Shown piece by piece: positions 1-4,986 of a stretch of 5,064 nucleotides of DNA. Source of the DNA: an uncultured Chryseolinea sp. (GTDB taxonomy: Bacteria > Bacteroidota > Bacteroidia > Cytophagales > Cyclobacteriaceae). The stretch is from the NCBI GenBank assembly GCA_946478915.1, contig CAMLER010000426.1, positions 1 to 5,064 on the forward strand, written 5' to 3'. Position 1 is the stretch's first letter. Each line of letters starts with the position of its first letter. The notes beneath the pieces were generated by a model. The model was not told the origin of the DNA and made no database searches. It worked only from the letters and a program-made list of their open reading frames with translations. The position numbers and the translations under genes were made by a program.

Positions 1-280
1 TGTCCATGGTAAGTTGAACGGCAGCTTCCTCAGGCAGACTTCGCGAGTTCGTAAGAATGAATAGTATCGAAGGCTTTTTGGCTAGCTCTTTAGCAATCAA
101 TTCCACCGACCAGGACGTTAGCACAACAACATCGTGGCAAGTTTGCGTACCGGTGGGATCATCATCGAATACGACTACTGTTCTTTCACTTTGGAGAAAT
201 GCGTGACGTATTTCTGGCAGCAAATTGTCGTTGCGCTCAGGAGGGAGTTCGGAAATCACATGAGCCGCTTTTTGATACAC
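1..280 (-). CDS. Four-carbon acid sugar kinase (DUF1537/OtnK-like), N-terminal part, runs off the left edge
   Basis: The reverse strand is open from about position 304 to position 1. From a GTG at 278-280 it encodes 93 residues. Residues 35-47 read VVVFDDDPTGTQT, the N-terminal signature of the DUF1537 kinase family, followed by the family-typical TNSRSLPEEAA (78-88). Known family members phosphorylate C4 sugar acids or related 3-oxo acids (OtnK, DtnK, OiaK) in the cytoplasm with ATP; the nucleotide-binding C-terminal domain lies outside the window. The start is uncertain. An ATG at 359-361 is in frame and gives MEINRIIRNTNFEPTINE, but a TAA at 305-307 stops it. GTG at 280 leaves about ten residues before the conserved LPPE, which fits the family as I remember it. 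A further GTG lies at 257-259. The gene is divergent from the DenD/GntP operon and probably serves the same pathway. The exact substrate cannot be read from this fragment. Confidence 0.82.
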   Translation of the reverse strand, partial: MYQKAAHVISELPPERNDNLLPEIRHAFLQSERTVVVFDDDPTGTQTCHDVVVLTSWSVELIAKELAKKPSILFILTNSRSLPEEAAVQLTMD

Positions 281-290
281 TTCGGAATCG

Positions 291-318
291 TTAATAGTTA
301 TTAGTTATTCGTTAATAG
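291..318. repeat. Degenerate heptamer tandem repeat, four units, at the kinase gene start
   Basis: Four adjacent 7-bp units read TTAATAG, TTATTAG, TTATTCG and TTAATAG on the + strand. On the kinase strand the array ends 10 bp upstream of the GTG start at 280, and it contains the TAA (305-307) that interrupts the frame from the upstream ATG at 361. A perfect 11-bp direct repeat (actattaacga on the minus strand) recurs at a 21-bp interval, which equals three heptamers, so the frame on either side of the array is the same. Related heptamers also occur at 367-380 and 387-393. Confidence 0.75.
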
Positions 319-361
319 TCGGCTCGAAGTTCGTGTTGCGAATGATACGGTTTATTTCCAT

Positions 362-473
362 AGATCTTATTCCTTATTCCTATCTATTATTCGTCCGAAG
401 AGCGGTTGCCGTGGATACAAATAAAATACTATCTTAACAACACAGCAATATTGACCAGCATTAAATACACCTC
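362..473 (+). promoter_or_regulatory. Divergent control region between the kinase gene and the denD-gntP operon
   Basis: This short region (193 bp if the kinase starts at 280) must hold the promoters of both divergent units. For the rightward operon a weak match to the Bacteroidota promoter pattern (TTG, about 19-21 bp, TAnnTTTG) is TTG at 406-408 and TATCTTAA at 430-437, with a 21-bp gap and 4 of 6 defined bases in the -7 box. No Shine-Dalgarno sequence precedes the ATG at 474; the leader there is AT-rich (attaaatacacctc). No clear operator palindrome is visible. Confidence 0.3.
367..393. repeat. TTATTCC tandem duplication and related TTATTCG heptamer
   Basis: TTATTCC occurs twice back to back (367-373, 374-380), and TTATTCG follows at 387-393. 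The last unit is identical to the unit at 305-311 in the neighbouring array. This AT-rich heptamer tract lies just upstream of the ATG at 361 on the kinase strand, in the divergent control region. It may be slippage-derived simple sequence. No function is shown. Confidence 0.6.
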
Positions 474-1424
474 ATGCAAATAATTATTACTGGAGGCGCG
501 GGATTTCTCGGCCAACGGCTAGCGAAGACAATCCTAAGCAGCGATATAAAATTTGACAAGCTCTTGCTGGTGGATATTGTTGAGCCGCAGAAGGCGAATA
601 ACGATAAAAGATTAGAATGCCATCAACTTGATCTGTCGGAACCTGATGCAGCAAAAACCATTATCAACTCTCAGACTAAGTTTGTTTTTCATCTTGCAGC
701 AGTTGTATCGAGTCATGCCGAAAAGGAATTTGATGCAGGATGGAAGGTGAATCTCGATATCACCAGGCATCTTCTGGAAGCGTGTCGACATGCCGGCCAA
801 GGCATTCGCTTTGTTTTTTCAAGTTCGCTTGCTGTCTTTGGGGGCGAATTGCCGCCCGTTGTCAACGACAGCACTGCTGTTACGCCGATGTCTTCTTATG
901 GCACTCAAAAAGCTATCGGCGAACTACTTGTAAATGATTATTCACGGAAGGGTTTTGTTGATGGTATTTCACTGAGGTTGCCCACCATTTGTGTTCGTCC
1001 AGGGCGACCGAACCTGGCGGCATCATCATTCGTAAGCAGCATCATACGCGAACCGTTGCGCGGCGAAGAGGCGGTATGCCCTGTCTCAACTAAGTTGTCC
1101 TTGTTTCTTTCAAGCCCGGCAACTGTTGTTACCAACCTGATCCACGCGGCATTGATCGAAACGCGCAATCTTATATGGAAAACGATTAATCTTCCTGGGA
1201 TCACCGTCACCGTCGAAGAGATGTTAGCCGCACTAAGACGGGTCACTGATGAGGAAACCGTGGCGCGGGTGAAATTTATACCAGAGGAGTCTGTCAATAG
1301 AATTGTATCAAGCTGGCCTGGTGCTATCGACAATTCCCGCGCACTTGAGCTCGGATTTCGTGCCGACGAAAAGTTTGATAACTTTATTTATCAACATCTC
1401 GCGGACAACAAACAGCCTGTGTGA
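474..1424 (+). CDS. denD: NAD-dependent D-erythronate dehydrogenase (DenD-like, extended SDR family)
   Basis: This 316-aa extended short-chain dehydrogenase has all the core residues. TGGAGFLG (6-13) is the Rossmann GxxGxxG loop. Asp34 ends beta-2, as expected for NAD rather than NADP binding. HLAAVVSSHAEKEF (73-86) is the beta-4 region, Ser117/118 are the candidate catalytic serines, and YGTQK (142-146) is the YxxxK pair. The stretches SSLAVFGGELPP, YGTQKAIGELLVNDYSRKGF and RLPTICVRPGRPN closely resemble DenD, which oxidises D-erythronate to 2-oxo-tetronate in the cytoplasm ahead of OtnI, OtnK and OtnC. The start is firm because the first beta strand begins at residue 2. The gene overlaps gntP by 4 bp, so the two are very probably co-translated. 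Paralogues may act on other C4 or branched sugar acids, so the substrate is inferred; fold and cofactor are secure. Confidence 0.85.
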   Translation: MQIIITGGAGFLGQRLAKTILSSDIKFDKLLLVDIVEPQKANNDKRLECHQLDLSEPDAAKTIINSQTKFVFHLAAVVSSHAEKEFDAGWKVNLDITRHLLEACRHAGQGIRFVFSSSLAVFGGELPPVVNDSTAVTPMSSYGTQKAIGELLVNDYSRKGFVDGISLRLPTICVRPGRPNLAASSFVSSIIREPLRGEEAVCPVSTKLSLFLSSPATVVTNLIHAALIETRNLIWKTINLPGITVTVEEMLAALRRVTDEETVARVKFIPEESVNRIVSSWPGAIDNSRALELGFRADEKFDNFIYQHLADNKQPV

Positions 1425-2881
1425 CCAACTCTTCGCACATCCCGATTATTGGATTGGTGGTCGCAGTCGCTGTGCTGATCTTTCTAGTGCTGCGAACTAA
1501 AGTCCATCCATTGATTGCCATGCTGGGTGCAGCATGTATTGCCGGGATCACCGGAGGTCTTTCAGTGGACAATACCATAGATGCCATTACAAAAGGATTT
1601 GGTTCGACGCTGGGAAGCATTGGCATAGTCATCGGACTTGGTGTTATGATGGGCAGGATACTTGAAGTGTCCGGTGCGGCAGAGCAGATCGCTTTTTCTT
1701 TCATCAGATGGTTAGGTCGCAAACGCGAAGAATGGGCGCTTGCCTGGACCGGGTATCTTGTGAGCATACCGATTTTTGCTGATTCTGCGTTTGTTATTCT
1801 TTATCCCATAGGCAAAGCGTTAGCACTGAAAGGCAATAGGTCCGTCCTCACGCTGGGCGTTTCTCTCGCGGGAGGGTTAGTGGTAACACATACACTCGTA
1901 CCTCCAACGCCTGGGCCATTGGGCGCCGCTGGGATATACGGCGTAGATATTGGTGCGATGATGGTTTTCGGAATGCTGCTGGCTATTCCATGTGTAGTTG
2001 GAATTGTCAAATACGCTCAGTGGCTTGAAAGGAGATTCCCGGATGGTCCGGATGTATCTTCCCAGGAGGATAAAATCGCGGCCAATACCTTGCAACAACA
2101 GGATAAATCGGCACCAGGCCTCACGCTTTCATTACTTCCCATTGTCGTACCAATAATATTAATTTTCATTAAAGCCCTTATCAATATTATACCCGGCATT
2201 TCTGATGAGACTAATTCCGTCCTGTCATTCATCCTGGCTACTTTCAATTTTTTTGGTGCACCCATCATAGCATTGTCCGTAAGTACGTTACTGGCCGTAT
2301 ACCTGCTTGTACCTTACCTCGATAGAAGGGCAACTGCCGATAGACTGGAAGAGGGATTACAGTCAGCGGGAATCATTTTAATGGTAACTGGTGCGGGTGG
2401 TGCCCTCGGTGTGGTAGTGCGAGAGAGCGGTGCCGGTGCCCTCCTGGCTGATCAGATTGTCCGCCTTCCGCTATCTCCAATAATGATCCCTTTCATTATT
2501 GCAACGCTGATAAGGCTTATACAAGGATCCGCAACCGTATCGTGTATCACAACGGCATCTATATGCGCTCCTATCCTATCTCAAATTCCGGATGTCAACA
2601 TGCTCTTTGCGGCACAGGCTACTGCCTCTGGCGCATTCTTCTTCAGCTATTTCAATGACAGTTTCTTCTGGGTTGCTAATAGAATGATGGGGATTACCGA
2701 TGTAAGGAAACAACTTGTTGTCTGGTCCGTTGCTATATGTGCTCCCTGGGGAATTGCCGGCACCGCGATTGCATTGCTGAATTTAATTTTTGGTGTCGGC
2801 GGGACATTGCTGGATCCGCTTTTGCCGGCGTGTACCCTGGCCGTAATTCTTCTGTATACAATGAAAAGATCAGGCAGCTGA
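1421..2881 (+). CDS. GntP-family gluconate/sugar-acid:H+ symporter
   Basis: This 486-aa inner-membrane transporter has about 12 hydrophobic segments. The first spans roughly residues 8-25. GFGSTLGSIGIVIGLGVMMG (59-78) followed by RILEVSGAAEQIA is the characteristic GntP block. SIPIFADSAFVILYPIGKAL (115-134) and HTLVPPTPGPLGAAGIYGVD (157-176) match the conserved family motifs, and a C-terminal SGAFFFSYFNDSFFW block is also typical. A hydrophilic loop (about 203-232) splits the protein and makes it longer than the roughly 440-450 residues usual in the family. The GTG start lies within the denD stop (GTGA, 1421-1424). The next Met is residue 34, after the first membrane segment, so GTG is the likely start. 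Linkage to denD and the divergent kinase suggests import of a C4 sugar acid such as erythronate or threonate rather than gluconate. The 3' end overlaps the convergent membrane-protein gene by 12 bp. Confidence 0.93.
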   Translation: MTNSSHIPIIGLVVAVAVLIFLVLRTKVHPLIAMLGAACIAGITGGLSVDNTIDAITKGFGSTLGSIGIVIGLGVMMGRILEVSGAAEQIAFSFIRWLGRKREEWALAWTGYLVSIPIFADSAFVILYPIGKALALKGNRSVLTLGVSLAGGLVVTHTLVPPTPGPLGAAGIYGVDIGAMMVFGMLLAIPCVVGIVKYAQWLERRFPDGPDVSSQEDKIAANTLQQQDKSAPGLTLSLLPIVVPIILIFIKALINIIPGISDETNSVLSFILATFNFFGAPIIALSVSTLLAVYLLVPYLDRRATADRLEEGLQSAGIILMVTGAGGALGVVVRESGAGALLADQIVRLPLSPIMIPFIIATLIRLIQGSATVSCITTASICAPILSQIPDVNMLFAAQATASGAFFFSYFNDSFFWVANRMMGITDVRKQLVVWSVAICAPWGIAGTAIALLNLIFGVGGTLLDPLLPACTLAVILLYTMKRSGS

Positions 2882-3595
2882 CAGCCCTGCCGATCTTCCC
2901 GACGTCTCCCGAAGGAGTAAGGCGATTCCTGAAAGGAACATAAGCTGGCCGATCCAGAACACACTCCACAAGTACGGCTGAGGTTCAAGTTGTGCTGCCT
3001 TTTCAAGAAACAATTCATTTTTCAGCAGATTAGGTAACTGATGAACTAAATCATTGTCGATTATTAGCCCGGCATAATCCCTCATGAAAGTAAATAGTGT
3101 GAGCACTACTCCAGCGAGGATAAGAGCCCAGACAGTTCTCGGTACCGCCAGATTCGGTCTTAATAGTGTGATCCCAAGAACCATCATCACAACTGAGCAT
3201 ATCAACGGGGCAGCTACTGGCCCAATCCACGTGATTGGGATAAGGAAGAGTATATCCCAGTCGAAAAGCGTTGAGGGCCAATCGATGAATACCTTTAGCC
3301 AAGCGTAATAGGATATATCCCAGATGGCAAAACTGACGAGAAACCATGCAAGCCGCTGGTTGAAGTTCTTACCGGCGATAATTCCTACAGATAAAAGCAT
3401 TACCAGGGTTGCTGCCTCCCGGGCTAATTCTACGAGTAGGATATTTTCATCGATCAGCCGGAATGCAACCGTAAACTGATCCGGGTAATAAAGTGCGCGG
3501 AGATAGACAACAACAGCAGCTTCCAATGCTGCCATGGCGATGCTGAAGAGTGTTATCCAAAAAAAGGTTTTTCCCTTAGCCTTCATAAGGCTCAT
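2870..3595 (-). CDS. Conserved integral membrane protein of unknown function (241 aa)
   Basis: I recognise this as a conserved hypothetical membrane family but know no assigned function. There are about six or seven membrane segments: roughly 11-33, 53-75, 81-103, 113-126, 127-145, 154-172 and 208-228. Polar residues sit in or beside them: Glu25 and Arg33 (LEAAVVVYLRALYYP), ELARE (56-60), IWDISYYAWLK (91-101) and DWDILFLIPITWIGPVAAP (112-130). They look like candidate functional sites. No signal-peptide cleavage site, enzyme motif or soluble domain is seen. ATG at 3593-3595 is taken as the start; ATG at 3584-3586 (residue 4) is a close alternative. The gene lies 97 bp downstream of the winged-helix regulator gene on the same strand, and a candidate operator (3659-3677) sits in that gap. 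Its last 12 bp overlap the end of gntP on the other strand. Confidence 0.85.
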   Translation of the reverse strand: MSLMKAKGKTFFWITLFSIAMAALEAAVVVYLRALYYPDQFTVAFRLIDENILLVELAREAATLVMLLSVGIIAGKNFNQRLAWFLVSFAIWDISYYAWLKVFIDWPSTLFDWDILFLIPITWIGPVAAPLICSVVMMVLGITLLRPNLAVPRTVWALILAGVVLTLFTFMRDYAGLIIDNDLVHQLPNLLKNELFLEKAAQLEPQPYLWSVFWIGQLMFLSGIALLLRETSGRSAGLSAA

Positions 3596-3658
3596 CGATG
3601 TTTAGCGGATGTATTCAAACAGTTCTTGTTCGCAAACGGCAAACTTGTAATTGGGAGG

Positions 3659-3677
3659 TACTTTGTAGTCCAAAGTC
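3659..3677 (-). promoter_or_regulatory. Candidate operator, inverted repeat TACTTTG-N5-CAAAGTc
   Basis: The + strand reads TACTTTG (3659-3665), tagtc, CAAAGTc (3671-3677), giving 6-bp perfect arms with a 5-bp spacer. Half-site and spacing match the repeat at 4637-4655 upstream of the regulator operon, with one mismatch in the outermost base. It lies 64-82 bp upstream of the 241-aa membrane-protein gene and just past the regulator gene's stop. I infer a binding site for the winged-helix regulator that gives the downstream gene its own controlled promoter. A CAAGTTTG sequence on the minus strand (3638-3645) could be its -7 box, but this is weak. Confidence 0.55.
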
Positions 3678-3692
3678 GTGCTATAAATTTTT

Positions 3693-3995
3693 TTACCCCG
3701 CTTGGTTCTTGATCAAATTCTCAAGGGATTTTAAATGCGCATGGAAAGCTTTCTTGCCTTCCTTAGATGCACTGTAATTTGTATTGGGTTTGCGTCCAAT
3801 GAATTGCTTGTTCACATTTATATATTTTAACTCCTCAAGCGCTTTGACATGACTTGCCAGGTTACCATCCGACAGGTTTAGCAATTCTTTTAGAGTATTA
3901 AAATCTGCTTCTTCGTTTACCATCAGAATCGACATTATACCTAAACGTACCCTGCTCTCGAAAGCTTTGTTAAAATCTACGAGTATCTTCTTCAC
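3693..3995 (-). CDS. Small winged-helix transcriptional regulator (MarR/ArsR-like, HTH_34 type)
   Basis: This 100-aa single-domain DNA-binding protein appears complete. FNKAFESRVRLGIMSILMVN (8-27) is the first helix pair. ADFNTLKELLNLSDGNLASH (30-49) holds the helix-turn-helix, with the recognition helix near 42-55. KYINVNKQFIGRKPNTNYSA (57-76) forms the beta wing with its basic RKP tip, and a C-terminal helix (78-95) probably dimerises. Such proteins are common in Bacteroidota. No metal-binding cysteines are visible, so an ArsR-type metal sensor is unlikely. The start is GTG at 3993-3995, overlapping the stop of the upstream membrane-protein gene (GTGA), so the two are probably translationally coupled. 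The pairing suggests that the regulator controls its own operon and perhaps takes a signal from the membrane partner. The inverted repeats at 4637-4655 and 3659-3677 are candidate sites. The physiological signal is unknown. Confidence 0.9.
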   Translation of the reverse strand: MKKILVDFNKAFESRVRLGIMSILMVNEEADFNTLKELLNLSDGNLASHVKALEELKYINVNKQFIGRKPNTNYSASKEGKKAFHAHLKSLENLIKNQAG

Positions 3996-4630
3996 TTCTC
4001 GTACTTAAAATACATGTATAACCCATAAATGATATGAAGGACGCCGAATCCCAGCGCCCAAAACAGCAAACCGTATCCTATGATAAAGCTAGCCAATAGG
4101 CCCAGGACAATTTCCGCTATGCCCAGTCCCCTGATATCATTCCGCGTGTATTTGCTGGCATGCACTAATCCAAGACCATAAAATACGAGCATAGCTGGCG
4201 CGATATAAATAAATCCACCGTGATAATACAATGCAAGACAAAAGATTCCGCCTGTCGCTACGGGAATAAAGAGATTGATCAGCAATTTTTTGGCGGTTGC
4301 ATCGAAGATCGAATTCCCGTCCTGCCGGGCTTTACGTGTGGTAAGAAAGATGCCCGTCCCGATAGCAAGTACCAGGATCAACGCCGCATCCACGGCGAGG
4401 AAAGTAATGGAGTCACTATTGTGAAGTGATTTGTCAGCGAGCAATCTTCCAGAGTAGTACCCTGCTCCTGTCAAACCCAGATAATTGTAAGCCGCATATG
4501 CTCCTGCCAGGGCGTAGAGCCCGGCAAATACTCCTGATAATCCACTCAAAGAAATAAATCTAGAGGATCGCTCCATGAGTTGTTTTATTTCTGAGAGTGT
4601 TTCGAGTGGTGATGGCTTGTGCTGTTTCAT
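3992..4630 (-). CDS. Six-TM membrane protein paired with the winged-helix regulator (212 aa)
   Basis: This is an integral membrane protein of unknown function. From ATG at 4628-4630 it starts with a charged, probably cytoplasmic N-terminus (MKQHKPSPLETLSEIKQLM, 1-19). About six membrane segments follow, at roughly 25-47, 76-98, 115-137, 140-160, 168-186 and 187-207, and it ends in a charged KYEK. A basic loop containing RKARQDG separates TM2 and TM3. I recall similar proteins next to small winged-helix regulators in Bacteroidota but know no assigned role. The frame extends upstream to a TTG at 4649-4651, but that codon lies inside the inverted repeat/promoter region, so I prefer the ATG. The gene is first in a two-gene operon, and its stop overlaps the regulator's GTG start by 4 bp. 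Roles as a co-sensor, an anti-regulator or the regulated effector are all possible. Confidence 0.86.
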   Translation of the reverse strand: MKQHKPSPLETLSEIKQLMERSSRFISLSGLSGVFAGLYALAGAYAAYNYLGLTGAGYYSGRLLADKSLHNSDSITFLAVDAALILVLAIGTGIFLTTRKARQDGNSIFDATAKKLLINLFIPVATGGIFCLALYYHGGFIYIAPAMLVFYGLGLVHASKYTRNDIRGLGIAEIVLGLLASFIIGYGLLFWALGFGVLHIIYGLYMYFKYEK

Positions 4631-4632
4631 TA

Positions 4633-4655
4633 AAAGTACTTTGTGTCTCAAAGTA
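4633..4655 (-). promoter_or_regulatory. Operator/promoter of the membrane protein-regulator operon (TACTTTG-N5-CAAAGTA)
   Basis: A perfect 7-bp inverted repeat, TACTTTGTGTCTCAAAGTA (4637-4655), overlaps a second palindrome, AAAGTACTTT (4633-4642), so three half-sites are stacked immediately upstream of the ATG at 4630. On the minus strand the distal arm reads tTTACTTTGa, close to the Bacteroidota -7 box TAnnTTTG, and would give a leader of only about 15 nt. I infer that a regulator bound here would block the promoter, which is consistent with autoregulation. No clear -33 TTG is seen. Confidence 0.6.
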
Positions 4656-4798
4656 AATAAAAGAAATTGGAAGGAAAAAGCATTATTTTATTTTATTGAA
4701 CGGTCACTTCATTTTTTTGCGACAGATGGCATTGACCGGTTTTACTTTAAGAAATCTTCTGATTATAATTTGTCGGATAATGTAGATCATATTTCAAT
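4656..4798. other. AT-rich intergenic DNA with no convincing gene
   Basis: This stretch upstream of the regulator operon is AT-rich, with T and A runs. An open frame on the + strand crosses it (75 codons, 4575-4802). It has no family resemblance that I recognise, and its first part is antisense to the membrane-protein gene. The only structure seen is a loose inverted repeat, cggtca (4701-4706) with tgaccg (4733-4738), 26 bp apart. Together with the repeat region to its right it makes up about 400 bp without a supported gene. Confidence 0.5.
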
Positions 4799-4892
4799 AT
4801 AAACACGTGGCTCCTAACGGAGCCCGCGACCTTATCTAATTGATCTGCTACAAACAGGAGGCTCCGAATGGAGCCAAATGCATTCAATGACA
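4799..4892. repeat. Palindrome-containing direct repeat, copy 1 (two hairpins)
   Basis: The unit starts ataaacacgt (4799-4808). Next come hairpin GGCTCC-taac-GGAGCC (4809-4824), then ttatctaattgatctgctac and aaacagga, then hairpin GGCTCC-gaat-GGAGCC (4860-4875), and it ends aaatgcattcaatgaca. The two hairpins start 51 bp apart. Positions 4838-4892 are identical to 5010-5064 over 55 bp. The 'ctacaaaca' plus palindrome layout resembles dispersed repeats that I associate with Bacteroidota genomes. Kinship with REP elements mobilised by REP-associated tyrosine transposases is a guess. Confidence 0.8.
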
Positions 4893-4986
4893 TTTAAAAT
4901 ATCATAATAAAATTCGAAGGTGTACTCACGCCATTGAGACCGCTTTTGTTGGATCTCATCCAGGAACGTCTCACTCATTGTATCAA
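4893..4986. other. Spacer between the two repeat copies
   Basis: This is 94 bp of unique sequence. It contains an inverted repeat, TGAGAC (4935-4940) and GTCTCA (4968-4973), with a 27-bp gap. An open frame on the minus strand (4832-5059) crosses it, but both ends of that frame lie in the flanking repeat, read in different frames, so coding is doubtful. The internal segment starting MSETFLDEIQQKRSQW could be a remnant of something coding; I do not recognise it. Confidence 0.4.

Noticed and set aside
938..1333. 131-codon open frame antisense to denD
   Set aside because: It lies entirely inside denD, whose catalytic and Rossmann motifs are intact. The antisense frame shows no domain.
1384..1767. 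127-codon open frame antisense to the denD-gntP junction
   Set aside because: It is a shadow of two well-supported overlapping genes and has low-complexity Ser/Pro/Thr-rich content.
2647..3018. 123-codon antisense frame across the gntP 3' end
   Set aside because: It is a shadow of gntP and of the membrane-protein gene in another frame, with no recognisable motif.
3678..3692. Rho-independent terminator after the regulator gene (A/T run at 3682-3694)
   Set aside because: There is an A/T run next to the stop codon but no GC-rich hairpin before it on the transcribed strand.
4631..4651. Upstream TTG start (7 extra residues) for the 6-TM protein
   Set aside because: The TTG at 4649-4651 lies within the perfect inverted repeat and candidate -7 box. 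The ATG at 4630 gives a normal N-terminus and a sensible leader.
4575..4802. 75-codon open frame on the + strand upstream of the regulator operon
   Set aside because: It begins antisense to the start of the 6-TM protein gene, crosses that gene's promoter, is rich in Phe, Ser and Lys as expected of AT-rich non-coding DNA, and resembles no family I know.
4935..4973. TGAGAC/GTCTCA inverted repeat as a transposon end or terminator
   Set aside because: The arms are only 6 bp with a 27-bp gap and no T-run or target duplication, so this is compatible with chance.
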